Below are positions 22,664 to 34,493 of a stretch of DNA of 64,000 bases, in pieces. Each line of letters begins with the position of its first letter. The stretch's first letter is position 1. Source of the DNA: Archivesica marissinica (taxonomy: Eukaryota > Mollusca > Bivalvia > Venerida > Vesicomyidae); contig CM026398.1 of assembly GCA_014843695.1 (NCBI GenBank), positions 51,058,834-51,122,833 on the forward strand, given 5' to 3'. The notes under the pieces were generated by a model. The model saw nothing but the letters and a program-made list of their open reading frames with translations. It made no database searches and was not told the origin of the DNA. A program made the translations under genes and the position numbers.

Positions 22664-23552
22664 CCATGATAGTGCGGGACTAACGTATGTTCTCCATCCC
22701 ATGATAGTGCGGGACTAACGTATGTTCTCCATGCCATGATAGTGCGGGACTAACGTATGTTCTCCATGCCATGATAGTGCGGGACTAACGTATGTTCTCC
22801 ATGCCATGATAGTGCGGGACTAACGTATGTTCTCCATGCCATGATAGTGCGGGACTAACGTATGTTCTCCATGCCATGATAGTGCGGGACTAACGTATGT
22901 TCTCCATGCCATGATAGTGCGGGACTAACGTATGTTCTCCATGCCATGATAGTGCGGGACTAACGTATGTTCTCCATGCCATGATAGTGCGGGACTAACG
23001 TATGTTCTCCATGCCATGATAGTGCGGGACTAACGTATGTTCTCCATGCCATGATAGTGCGGGACTAACGTATGTTCTCCATGCCATGATAGTGCGGGAC
23101 TAACGTATGTTCTCCATGCCATGATAGTGCGGGACTAACGTATGTTCTCCATGCCATGATAGTGCGGGACTAACGTATGTACTCCATGCCATGATAGTGC
23201 GGGACTAACGTATGTTCTCCATGCTATGATAGTGCAGGACTAACGTATGTTCTCCATGCCATGATAGTGCGGGACTAACGTATGTTCTCCATGCCATGAT
23301 AGTGCGGGACTAACATATGTTCTCCATGCCATGATAGTGCGGGACTAACGTATGTTCTCCATGCCATGATAGTGCGGGACTAACGTATGTTCTTCATGCC
23401 ATGATAGTGCAGGACTAACGTATGTTCTCCATGCCATGATAGTGCGGGACTAACGTATGTTCTCCATGCCATGATAGTGCAGGACTAACGTACGTTCTCC
23501 ATGCTATGGTAGTGCAGGACTAACGTATGTTCTCCATGCTATGATATTAACT
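22664..23552 (+). repeat. 35-bp minisatellite, about 25 copies
   Basis: The unit is built on ATGATAGTGCGGGACTAACG plus TATGTTCTCCATGCC. The left two-thirds are nearly invariant. Variants collect towards the right end (about 23180 onward), which suggests newer expansion on the left. Confidence 0.97.
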
Positions 23553-23623
23553 CTTTGCAGGCTAGCGGCGACAATATAAATAAAAAATGCCATGGCATTT
23601 CATTGAAACGACACAATTCTAAT

Positions 23624-24930
23624 GAAAAGCTTGTGACCGGCTCCTGTATATAGAATACTATATAGCCTCTAAGAAAGCTTGTGACCGGTTCCTGTATATA
23701 GAATACTATATAGCCTCTAAGAAAGCTTGTGACCGGCTCCTGTATATAGAATACTATATAGCCTCTAAGAAAGCTTGTGACCGGCTCCTGTATATAGAAT
23801 ACTATATAACCTCTAAGAAAGCTTGTGACCGGCTCATGTATATAGAATACTATATAGCCTCTAAGAAAGCTTGTGACCGGTTCCTGTATATATAATACTA
23901 TATAGACTCTACGAAAGCTTGTGCCCGGTTCCTGTATATAGAATACTATATAACCTCTAAGAAAGCTTGTGACCGGCTCCTGTATATAGAATACTATATA
24001 GCCTCTACGAAAGCTTGTGACCGGCTCCTGTATATAGAATACTATATAGCCTCTAAGAAAGCTTGTGACCGGCTCCTGTATATAGAATACTATATAACCT
24101 CTAAGAAAGCTTGTGACCGGCTCCTGTATATAGAATACTATATAGCCTCTAAGAAGGCTTGTGACCGGCTCCTGTATATAGAATACTATACTTTTATAGC
24201 CTCTAAGAAAGCTTGTGACCGGCTCCTGTATATAGAATACTATATAGCCTCTAAGAAAGCTTGTGACCGGCTCCTGTATATAGAATACTATATAGCCTCT
24301 AAGAAAGCTTGTGACCGGCTCCTGTATATAGAATACTATATAGCCTCTACGAAAGCTTGTGACCGGCTCCTCTATATAGAATACTATACTTTTTAGCCTC
24401 TAAGAAAGCTTGTGACCGGCTCCTGTATATAGAATACTATATAACCTCTAAGAAAGCTTGTGACCGGCTCCTGTATATAGAATACTATATAGCCTCTAAG
24501 AAAGCTTGTGACCGGCTCCTGTATATAGAATACTATACTTTTATAGCCTCTAAGAAAGCTTGTGACCGGCTCCTGTATATAGAATACTATATAGCCTCTA
24601 AGAAAGCTTGTGACCGGCTCCTGTATATAGAATACTATATAGCCTCTAAGAAAGCTTGTGACCGGCTCCTGTATATAGAATACTATATAGCCTCTACGAA
24701 AGCTTGTGACCGGCTCCTCTATATAGAATACTATACTTTTATAGCCTCTAAGAAAGCTTGTGACCGGCTCCTGTATATAGAATACTATATAACCTCTAAG
24801 AAAGCTTGTGATCGGTCCTGTATATAGAATACTATACTTATATAACCTCTAAGAAAGCTTGTGATAGCCTCTTAAACAGAAATCTTGTGATAGCCTCTTT
24901 AACAGAAAGCCTGTGATAGCCTCTTAAAAA
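23624..24930 (+). repeat. 48-bp minisatellite with higher-order structure
   Basis: About 26 units around AAGCTTGTGACCGGCTCCTG and AGAATACTATATAGCCTC. A variant with ACTTTTATAGCC recurs at about 24188, 24388, 24537 and 24735. A CTCTATATAG variant recurs at about 24369 and 24718, implying a block of about 349 bp was duplicated. The 3' edge is degenerate. Confidence 0.95.
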
Positions 24931-24957
24931 GCTCATGGTTTCGTTGTTTCATTCCCA

Positions 24958-25195
24958 CAGACGGATACGTAGTCGAGCGGTTAACACTATGGACTTGGAA
25001 TCCATGGATCGCAGATTACATCCCCCGTCTGACCCTAATAAAATTAACAGTCTTTCAGATTTCAGATGGGACTTTAAACCGAGGTCTCGTGTCTGTATCA
25101 TTGTACTATCCTCCAAAAATCTAAAATGACTAATCTTCAGGAGGCGTCGCTCATATGGGCAACCGGTAGCGACGATACACTTATAAATAAACTTT
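24958..25195 (+). repeat. SINE-1 copy (+), diverged head
   Basis: Body and tail match SINE-1. The head has TAGTCGAGCGGTTAACAC and a damaged B box. Confidence 0.75.
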
Positions 25196-25398
25196 AAAAT
25201 GTTTCATTCAATAAATACTTTTTAAAATTATCCTATTCTATCATATAAATGATACAGCTTAATTTTCTCAAATAATCTCCTTTTTTTATTATTTTCAGTT
25301 TCCACTTTTGAGAAAAACCGCAAATTACATTATATCATATGTAAACATGTCTTAATCAGATAATTGACTGCTAAAATCAAGGAAGTAAATGTACTTAA

Positions 25399-26834
25399 AG
25401 GCCTGCAGTTTGACCCCGTCCAATTGTAAAGATTTATACTTTACTACCTGTTCCATGTGATTAGTGGCTTGTATCAACAATGTAGCAGTATAATTTGGCG
25501 TATGTAGGTATTTTCTAACGGTTAATATGCACGATCACTCTGTGAGCTGAGAATTAGTCAAAATGAGGCCCTGACAAATTAAGTAAACGTATATTATTGA
25601 TTGTAAAGAAAATTGATAGTTATGAGTATTCAAACTACATAATCCAGATCAGCCCAGGGACATAGATTACATGTTATGTAGGTGCCTCATCAGCCGTAGC
25701 GTAATCACTGAGACTGATAATTTGTATGCATGTATAATGTGCGCTATGGTTGTGATCTGTGCAATCTAATTCAAAATTCAGTTCATGTGTTGACCTAATC
25801 AAATATGTATGTATATAATATGTATGTATTTATATGAATAAACTATATGTGTTCGTTATATGGTAACCTTCATACTTCATTTAATTATATATCTACAGTA
25901 TTATTCGCAAGTTTTCTGTTATATTTTAAATATTTCTCTGTGTCAGTGTGTGTTTACCGATATTGATGCTACATAATAATCACAGTGAATGCTATGAGTA
26001 CATGTATAATATTATAATTATAATCTCTTGAACATACGAGTATTACACATATTCTGCCGATTTCTACAAGATGCCATTGAGTAAAATAACAATGTATGTA
26101 ACTGATGAGCAGAGAAAAGAATTGCTGACTTTCTTGCAAAATAAGAACTGGGACGTAGAGATGGAAATAGAAGAAACAGCCACCGCCATGCCCGTTGCAG
26201 AGGCTGCTTACGTACCTCCCCCTATGCCTCAGCATGCTGAAGGTGTTGCTGAGTGTCCACTGTGCTTGTGTTCCCCTTGCATAATAAATGAACAGAACAA
26301 ACAACTTTGGTGGCCTGCTAATAATCGTCCACCGCATAATCTAAATTCACATGAGAGAAAGCTTCTATACAGGAGGTTTTGGGCAATGCTATATAATTGT
26401 GGCGCATGGAAAGATGTCAGATATATAGAGAGAAAAGTAGCGGCTAGAAGAGGAGACTGTACTTGGCATAAGAGGGAACTGATGCCTGAATGTGTGGTAC
26501 AGCAATGCAGGAACTGGCTGCCTAACCCGCGCAACCAGCCTTATTTGGGCCATAAGTGGAGTTGAATTGTTTATACCAGTTGTAAGTACTATAAAAATAC
26601 AGAACTTCAATTTCAGCAATTTATAACCTCTGATATGTACGTGGGTCATAATAGATATAAGTGGTGCTCATGTATTAGATGTATACCATGCAGGGCCTCG
26701 CATGTGGCAAATACGATGTGCGTCGACCGTCAGATTTGTACCGCTATTCCTCGTGTGTTTAGTGCGTCGACTGTCAGATTTGTACCGCTATTCCTCGTGT
26801 GTTTACGGTCAAATATAGGTCAACCTGCAGGCCT
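25399..26834 (+). mobile_element. TTAA-flanked DNA element, copy 1 (1436 bp)
   Basis: The ends are AGGCCTGCAG and CTGCAGGCCT, each bordered by TTAA (25395-25398 and 26835-26838). That is the target-duplication style of the piggyBac and Kolobok superfamilies. Two direct repeats of about 42 bases (containing GTCAGATTTGTACCGCTATT) sit inside the right end. It carries one ORF (26071-26565) and no transposase, so it must be moved in trans. Copies 2 and 3 lie at 35932 and 36590. Confidence 0.82.
26071..26565 (+). CDS. P2X7-ballast-like domain protein carried by the TTAA element (164 aa)
   Basis: Starts MPLSKITMYVTDEQ with an acidic stretch (about 30-40). A Cys-rich motif CPLCLCSPC follows at about 61-69. 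The C-terminal half has LYRRFWAMLYN, ELMPECVVQQCR, then NWLPNPRNQPYLGHK. The pattern Pro-x-Cys...Arg-x-x-[Leu/Phe]-Pro...Tyr-x-Gly-x-Lys, with an upstream Tyr-Arg aromatic stretch, resembles the C-terminal intracellular (ballast) domain of P2X7 receptors. This is recognition by eye, not a search result. No channel or membrane segment is present. The copy at 37080 is the same protein except for a 4-residue in-frame gap, so the ORF is conserved between elements. Its function is unknown. It could aid transposition or be captured host sequence. Confidence 0.6.
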   Translation: MPLSKITMYVTDEQRKELLTFLQNKNWDVEMEIEETATAMPVAEAAYVPPPMPQHAEGVAECPLCLCSPCIINEQNKQLWWPANNRPPHNLNSHERKLLYRRFWAMLYNCGAWKDVRYIERKVAARRGDCTWHKRELMPECVVQQCRNWLPNPRNQPYLGHKWS

Positions 26835-26950
26835 TTAAACACATCGGGAATTAGTCTGTGTTCTACGTCAATTGTATATGGTTCGTATGTTTTTATTCAT
26901 ATCTTAGTGTTTATTATAATGTGTATAACATTTCCTAATCATTAAAAATA

Positions 26951-27122
26951 TGTGAGATGGTACGATGGTCGCCAGATCGGACAGGTGGGTTTTCTCCGGG
27001 TACTCCGGTTTCCTCCCACACGAATGACCACATGTATGCTTTCATCCGAGCCAACGAGAGTGATTAATATAAGTTGTTCAAACTTGCTTCGCAATCGTTG
27101 TAAAATAAATAAAGTTTAAACT
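26951..27122 (+). repeat. SINE-2 copy, 5' truncated
   Basis: Begins in the middle domain (TATGTGAGATGG) and runs to the AAAGTTTAAACTT tail. The tRNA head is absent. Confidence 0.75.
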
Positions 27123-27256
27123 TAAGATACATTGCGCATCTATAATAGATAGTGTTAGTAATACTATAGTAGATCCCATAGTACTATATACATGCATACT
27201 GACACCAGTTTAAACTTAAAATCGTTAATACAAATAGTGATGTGTGAGGCGGCTGC

Positions 27257-27519
27257 AGGCGGATCTGTAGTCCAGTTGTTAACACATCTGACTGATAATC
27301 CAGGGATCGCAGGTTCCATCCCTGTTTAACCCTAATAAAATTAAACAGTCTTTCAGATATGACTGAGGTCTTGTGTCCGTGCTTTACACCGTGCACGTAA
27401 AAGAAACAGAGGAGACTCTGGAATGGGTATCTGTCTGTAGCAATATCTCTATCCTCCAACAAATCTAAGCGTCGCTCATGTTGGCAACCGGTAGTGACGA
27501 TAAATAAACGTAAAACACA
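27257..27519 (+). repeat. SINE-1 copy (+)
   Basis: Head with B-box-like GGTTCCATCC, body and GACGATAAATAAACGT tail. It has small internal deletions relative to 19131. Confidence 0.75.
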
Positions 27520-27650
27520 CTGCACAGGTACGATGGTAATTACTTAGACACCATTTGAGACGTTTTCAGAAAATCCTACCTTAGATATGCAATATTGTGG
27601 AAATTAATCCCAAAATAAAGCATGACTAATTTATTTGTCAAATGAAAGCT

Positions 27651-27852
27651 ACAGTATACATCCGTTATGTCGAATTCCGTCGGACCGAACAAAATACTTC
27701 GACATAACCGAAGTTTGACTTAACGACATTCGATATAAACAAATACAGTTATATGTAAAATGATTGTGCCTGAAACGGGACTTTGATCCGACTTCATCGA
27801 AGTATTTTGTTCGGTCGGACGGAATTCGACATAACGGATGTAGACTGTATAT
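27651..27852. mobile_element. Foldback MITE family C
   Basis: Inverted ends (CATCCGTTATGTCGAATTCC and its complement at 27820-27840) extend for about 50 bases with GGACCGAACAAAATACTTCG. A related copy lies at about 53560-53742. No ORF. It sits directly upstream of the second TLR. Confidence 0.8.
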
Positions 27853-27921
27853 GCAGGTCAATAGTTTGGTCTTATAATGGAACAGACTGTATAAGGTATT
27901 TTTAAATGTTACAGGTACAAA

Positions 27922-30556
27922 ATGATGGAGCTACTGATATTCCGTCTGCAAATCGTGTTCATATATGGACTTGTTAACGTGTTTGCCTTATCTACATTAC
28001 AAATTAATTGCACCATTGCAAAGTTGGATGATGAGTTATTTTCCAAGTGCGGCAACAAGGGTTACTCTATGCGATGCAATAACACAAATATGGAAGCTAT
28101 ACCTAAGGAATATCCAAAACCAAGGAATATGAGCGAGTTTACCCCGCCCCTGTGTTTACTAAACCTAAGTTCCAACGCTTTCAACTCAATTGAAAATGGA
28201 TCGTTTGTGAATGCTGTCAACCTTAACAGTACCGACGTCTTGTGGCTGTATTTGGACTTCTGTAATTTGACGTACATCGCTTCGAACGCGTTTGAAAACA
28301 TGACCAATCTACTGTACTTAAATCTGTCTGGTAATCTTCTAAATAAACCAGATAGTTTCGGGACTGGAGTATTCAGGCCACTACCTAGATTGAAATACGT
28401 TAACGTCAAGGAAATCGAATTTGACACTTTCGACGTCCTTGGTCGGGAACTGAAAGTTTTGAAAGAACTGGAAAGTTTATTTGTAAATTTGTGTTCGGAC
28501 TGTGTATTTAGCCCAGATTTCCAAAATTTGCATAAGCTTACAAAGATATGTTTATCTGGTAGTTCTAGGAATACATGCAACGTAAGCGTTGTCAGAAATA
28601 ATACATTTATGAATGTACCACGAGTAAAGAAGTTATGGATGGCATCATGTCATATCAACAAAATCGAAGCAAACGCATTGAGCCATCTGAAAGCTCTGTC
28701 AATGCTGGATATCTCCTACAACGAGAAGTTAACTTTCATTGGAATGAACAGGGCGTTATACGGGTTACGGGGTTCTACTACTTTAAAAGAATTAAACGTT
28801 AATAGAATACATACTCCGTATGAATACGGTATCCAACTAAAGTTGTCTGACATAGAGTACCTGAAAACACTTCGCGTTCTAGAAACACTGCATATGGATT
28901 TGAACAAAATAGAGGTTTTCGAAGAGGATATCTTAAAACCATTTCAGTTACCCCAAACACTTAAGGACTTCACACTTTCTGGGAATAGACTTACGTATGG
29001 TAGATATGCGCATCTTTTACATGAGGCAACCAATGTGACAAAACTTGATATATCGAGGCAACATTTGAATTATGATCCATTTATTTATGAACATTATGAA
29101 GACAGAGATACATCCAACTACAATGGCGTGGAAAACATAAACGTCTTTATTAAGCCGAAAGGGTCTAGCTGTGATAGCACATGCAGTGCTTGCTTACCGC
29201 GTAAGCTTGGGAAAGTTCTGTGGCGAAAGAGCTTTATTTCACTCAAAATAGAAACTCCTGTCATTCTATGTCATGCAGATGAGCTTAAACACTTAGACTT
29301 ATCATTTAATTTGGTTACGAAATGGAATTCATTTATCTATGGACTTGAACATCTCACCCACCTCGACCTTTCAGAAAATTACTGCGACGACGTTAATCAT
29401 GTGTAGTTTGTTCAACTTCATTCACTGAGATATCTCAATATTTCCGGAAATACACTGGGCCATTCTTTTAACCCGACAATAAACACAAATGCAAGTAAAA
29501 TGTTTGAATCACAAATATATTTGAAAACACTGGACATATCGTTCAATAAAATAACATTTCTGCCTAGTGATATTTTTAAGAATTTAAGAAACCTACAATA
29601 TCTCAATCTTTCTGGCAATCTTATTGTCGACTGGAATTGTTCTTTGGAGACTAGCCGAAGCCTAAGGGAATTAGATTTATCTGGAAACAAACTTTACAAT
29701 CTCCCAGAGAGTCTCACGAGTTACCTTGATTCCCTTGTGGAAGAAGATTGTAATAAAACGGTAAGCGTTACCCTACATTCAAATCCATTAGAATGTACAT
29801 GTAAGACATTGCCGTTTCTGAAATGGATAAGGACGTCGAAAGTATTTGTGAACCTGTATGCTACCGATGTGTGTCGTTTGAACGGGGAAAGCTATAGTCT
29901 CATGACAAACGACCATTTACAGTATATCACTGACATACTAGAGCACGACAAGTGTGCTGATCGAAAATGGGTCACGTGGACAATCAGCTCAATTTGCAGC
30001 ATACTCACATGCTTTCTGAGCGTTATCGTCTGCTGCATGGTGTACCGAAATCGCTGGAAACTTAGATATATATATATACTACAGCAGGAATAGACGATAC
30101 AGACACAAGGGATTTGAATATTTGTTTGAAAATGACGCATTCATATCCTACGCTGAGAGTAACGCCTGTTTTATCAAGAATAAGGTAGTTCCATCTCTCG
30201 AGGTACAACATGGGTTACGTATTTGGGTAGCTGACAGGAACTCAATACCTGGAACATCGATCGCTGAAAACATCAGCCACGCCATATACAGTAGCCGGAA
30301 GTCAGTTTTGCTGATTGACAATGCGTATTTGAGCGACACATGGTGTGATTACGAATTAAACATGGCGCATGTGGAATCTGTCGAGACGAAGAGGAATTTA
30401 ATTATCGTCGTACTGATGGCGTCTATTGAAATGAATAAACTGCCGATCTGCCTTTTGAAGCTTATAGGCAATGGGGAGTGTTGCATTGAATACCCAGAAG
30501 ACGAACACGATATTGACACATTTTGGATGCAGATTGCGGATGAAATTAACAGTTGA
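27922..30556 (+). pseudogene. Toll-like receptor pseudogene (paralogue of the 2652 gene)
   Basis: Same plan as the intact TLR: signal peptide (MELLIFRLQIVFIYGLVNVF), Cys cap, LRRs, mid cysteine cluster, second LRR block, LRR C-terminal cap (NPLECTCK), membrane helix, and TIR with DAFISYA, RNSIPG and FW. Two breaks are visible. A TAG at 29404-29406 stops the ectodomain but the same frame resumes after it. An AT-repeat at about 30066-30078, four bases longer than the intact gene implies, shifts the frame between the membrane segment and the TIR. The frame resumes in the next phase to the stop at 30556. The product could at most be a truncated secreted LRR protein. A splice acceptor (GTTACAG) ends at 27914. 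Assembly or sequencing error is the alternative for either lesion. Confidence 0.88.
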
Positions 30557-31690
30557 AATTGTTCAGGATACAAGTATCCTCTAGTGTCCTCAAATCGTGA
30601 TACCTTCGTTTTCGTTACCCCGTAAGTATTTATAATACTGTGCGCGATCGGTGTTTTCTGACGTCACCAATCAGGAATAGATAGTGTCAAAGGTCATTTT
30701 CCATATTTGGCAACAACAATGCGCCGTATAATTCTTGTAGGCATAAGTAATCGGTTATTTTCCTTGCATTGGTATAAAACATGCTATCTTTCATAATGCA
30801 ATATTGCATCACCATTTGTCCATTTGATTTACTGCAAAATATTGACCATTTCCAGTTTTGTTTTGCGTCGTCTGATTTGTTTACCTACCTGTCATTTAAT
30901 GTGAAGGTCAATATAGACTGGGTTACAATTTTAATTAGTGTAAGGCGAGTTCGTTTTGGAGACTTCTCTTATATTGTTTTGAGGTCCATACAGTGTTACT
31001 GTCATCGTCAACTAAGCGATGTGTCCTGTAGTGTAGTGTACTTAAAGGAATAGTTTTTAATTTTGTTTTAGGTTTATGACAGTCCACCACCTACAAAGCG
31101 AAAGTACAGGCAATATTCATCAATAGCCCTTACAAATGGGCACAGTGTGACCATTGGACCCACCTCATTTACTGTTCAAAAGTCAGGTTTACAAGATTAG
31201 GTGATGAATTCAGGTGTCCACATGTGAAAATGCTTGTTAAACTGTGAAAGAGTTCATTGTGAAAAGAAATATTCATCAAAATAATAGAAATTATCATTAT
31301 GCTTTATAAAACGTGTTCGTTTTATATTTACACCCATTCGATGTTACGCAAAATTGATTTTCTGAAAGGTCACGAAAACTCCGGTACCAGTCACCACAGA
31401 TGTCTGTTTCGGGTCATGGTAAACATGACAGCGCCCGTTGTTATTTACGTAGTCATATTCATTTCTAATTCTTTGGAATAAAAGAGGAACGTTACTTTAT
31501 TTACATCATACATTTAGAAATTATGTAGTTTTAAGATTCGTTTTGTTGAATGCCAATCATTTCTTATCATAACGGAAACCGGACACTCGAGGGTACATGT
31601 ATTAACTATACTGTACCCGCGCTAATTGCGCAATCGTTGGGGGGGGGTTATACTGTGCGTGCTATCAAATGTAAACTAACACTGTGATTA
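30557..31690. other. Intergenic, no gene seen
   Basis: Downstream flank of the TLR pseudogene. Only short unsupported ORFs, plus an eight-G run near 31644. Confidence 0.5.
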
Positions 31691-32262
31691 TTTAGCGAAT
31701 TTATCCTCTGCACTTACAGACTATAAATGTTTTAAACATTGTTTTTCTTACGAGCGTACCTGGATTATTTACCTTATGTATCACGTTGTGTTTTTACCAA
31801 ATTTAGAATAGCCGGTCATTCTCTCCGTGTGCAAACGGGTCGATATGGCAGGAATCAAATTCCAAGGAACGAGAGGTATTGTTTATATTGTGGATCGAGA
31901 GATATCGAAGATATTTATCATTTTATTTGTATATGTCCATGTTATAAGAACCTACGTAAACAATTTATTGATGCACACTATTGCAATAGACCTTCTGTTT
32001 TCAAATTTAATAATCTTATGAGTTCCGATAATAATACCACTATACATAATTTAGCCAAATTTATAAAATTGTCTTTAGTTATTAGAAATAATATAAATGT
32101 GTAATTGCCAAATTTTATTTATTACTCTCACTTATATTTATGTGTCACGTGATCATTAAATATATATATATGTTATTACTAGTTTTGTTAAGACGATGTA
32201 TGTATGTATGTACAAGTCTGCCAAAATAAACTTCTGTTCTGTTCTGTTCTGTTCTGTTAACA
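31690..32262 (+). pseudogene. LINE 3' end with (TTCTG)n tail
   Basis: The frame 31739-32104 reads VFTKFRIAGHSLRVQTGRYG, then RYCLYCGSRDIEDIYHFICICPCY. This is the RT C-terminal zinc-like motif of a non-LTR element. A non-coding 3' UTR and AATAAACTTCTG ending in four TTCTG units (about 32230-32262) follow. It is 5'-truncated, with the endonuclease and RT core missing. The stop and tail are intact, so the 3' end is well defined. Confidence 0.75.
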
Positions 32263-32849
32263 GCCAGTTGTTGCTAAGTTATTGATTATTTTGAAAATAA
32301 ATCAAGCGAGTGGCACAACTTATTTCAAGCCCCGCTTCACGGGTAGGCTACTACTAGTATGTAACCGGGAGTTTTGATTCATACTGTGAGCTATTTAATT
32401 CTTATCTAACACGGTTGTTTCTGTCATGTCAGATAATACATACTTATTGCCAGTAGTTAAGGGTAAGGGCCCGCAATTCTTCTAAATAAAAAGGTAAACA
32501 TGAATATTTGAGCCAATCAAAATCGTTCAACATATCACTGAATCTCATAAACAAAATGGCGACAATGCAGTGGGATGTTTTGCATTCAGTATTCGAGATG
32601 TATATAACTGTAATAATAATTGATTCAGCGATTACGCTAATTATCTGACATCCAATTAACGTTAATTATTCGTCAACGAACTACAGTGACATTACAGACC
32701 AGATTTCACAAAGTTGCCGTTTTGACTTTTTCACGACAGAATGGAACCAAGTCGCAGGATTTACAGCTTTCGTCAAATGTCACTAGCTGACCGTAGTAAC
32801 AGTAGACACACGCAATTATTCTGTAAATGCTGTACATATATATATACAC

Positions 32850-33000
32850 ATATTGGGGTGGTAGTTGGTGTTGTTTTAGATTATAACAGTGGTACTGTAT
32901 GCAGACACTTGGGGTCTGGAGTCTGGACACGTGGTTGCGGGTTGTTTTAGATTATAACAGTGGTACTGTATGCAGATTGGGGTTGGGTTGGGTGGTTGGG
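32850..33000 (+). repeat. Short imperfect direct repeats
   Basis: GTTGTTTTAGATTATAACAG plus TGGTACTGTATGCAGA occurs twice, about 70 bases apart, in G/T-rich sequence. Non-coding. Confidence 0.6.
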
Positions 33001-33241
33001 GTTGTTTGTTTCGCAGAACAATTTGATAAATCATGGGCTTGACACTATACATATAAACAATGAAGTCATATCCAAGCATACATGTATTTAAAAATGCCAT
33101 TAGTTTTTTATATTTAAATAATTATTATGGTAGTGACGGGGTGTCATTTTTAAATATGCTTGGAATTTACTCCGGGATTGGCGCATGTTGTGATTCACAC
33201 ATCAAATGTTCAAGTAATTCCGGAGTCGGTGCCAATCTAGA

Positions 33242-33532
33242 GTGTTTGTTTTACGTGTATTTATCGTCGCTACCGGTTGCCCATATGAGCGACGCCTCCT
33301 GAATTGATTAGTCCTTTTAGATGTTGGAGGATAGTGCAATGATACAGACAGAGACCCATTCCAGAGTCTCCTCTGGTTCTTTTACGTGCACGGTGTACAG
33401 CACCGACACGAGACCTCGGTTTAATGTCCCATCTGAAAGACTGTTAATCTTATTAGGGTCAGGCGAGGGATCGAACCTGCGATCCCTGGAGTACCAGTCC
33501 AGTGTGTTACCACTGGACTACAGATCCGTCTG
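33242..33532 (-). repeat. SINE-1 copy (-), full length
   Basis: Complement of SINE-1 from tail (TTATCGTCGCTACCGG) to head (CAGTCCAGTGTGTTACCAC) and CAGATCCGTCTG end. Confidence 0.8.
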
Positions 33533-33641
33533 TGCCTATTGAGATAGATACCCCGCTACTAATAGGTTCGAGATTGTATGCGTGTTGAAATACTACATAT
33601 TTTCCTGCACGAATGTTTGTGTTATTTGTTTGTCACTGGAC

Positions 33642-33979
33642 ATACACGGCCATCTCCATTATGTCTGATACAAGGCCATCTCCATTATCTCTGATACAAG
33701 GCCATCTCCATTATCTCTGATACAAGGCCATCTCCATTATCTCTGATACAAGGCCATCTCCATTATCTCTGATACAAGGCCATCTCCATTATCTCTGATA
33801 CACGGCCATCTCCATTATCTCTGATACAAGGCCATCTCCATTATCTCTGATACACGGCCATCTCCATTATGTCTGATACAAGGCCATCTCCATTATCTCT
33901 GATACAAGGCCATCTCCATTATCTCTGATACAAGGCCATCTCCATTATCTCTGATACACGGCCATCTCCATTATCTCTG
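33642..33979 (+). repeat. 26-bp minisatellite, about 13 copies
   Basis: The unit contains AAGGCCATCTCCATTATCTC. The only frequent changes are ACGG for AAGG and GTCTG for CTCTG. Confidence 0.95.
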
Positions 33980-34221
33980 TAGTATGCATCATTTTAATAA
34001 AGAACCAACGGCGCAATTGTAATATGACTCAACTAGTTTCAGTGAATGTACAATCATATTGTCACCAAATTAGGAAATAGGAAATCTACACTTTATAATC
34101 ATAACAGCTTACGTAATTGCGACATTGAAGCTGATTTCCGATACATTGTAAGTGTAAGTCTATATATGTCACTCGTTGGTGGATTGATTACAATTACAAT
34201 TCGTAATTGATTTGAAATAAG

Positions 34222-34493
34222 ATGGCAAAAATGAAGAATAAATATAATGTAAATGGTATAAGTCGTAAATTAACGATAAACAGTTTAGTATTCAGATCGG
34301 AATTTCATAAATACAGGAAGATATTTCGCGCCATTTTTACGCGATGTCTTCTAGCGACTCATTGCTTCATTGCAATATGGTTTTTAGGTGAAATAGACAT
34401 CAAGTACTATGGCATATATGTTCCATGCTGCTTCTGTTTTCTAGTAGAGACCTTCGTTATTCTATACTACAGATGGGGATGTGAATGGTCAAG
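34222..34493 (+). CDS. TMEM26: TMEM26-like exon 1
   Basis: Codes the N-terminal 90 residues and two bases of the next codon. It starts MAKMKNKYNVNG, then two hydrophobic helices. The donor is TCAAG|GTAATC, and reading past it gives an immediate stop (AGG TAA). A minisatellite starts about 18 bases after the donor. Confidence 0.82.

Noticed and set aside
22664..23552. CRISPR-like array
   Set aside because: Units abut with no unique spacers, and the setting is eukaryotic.
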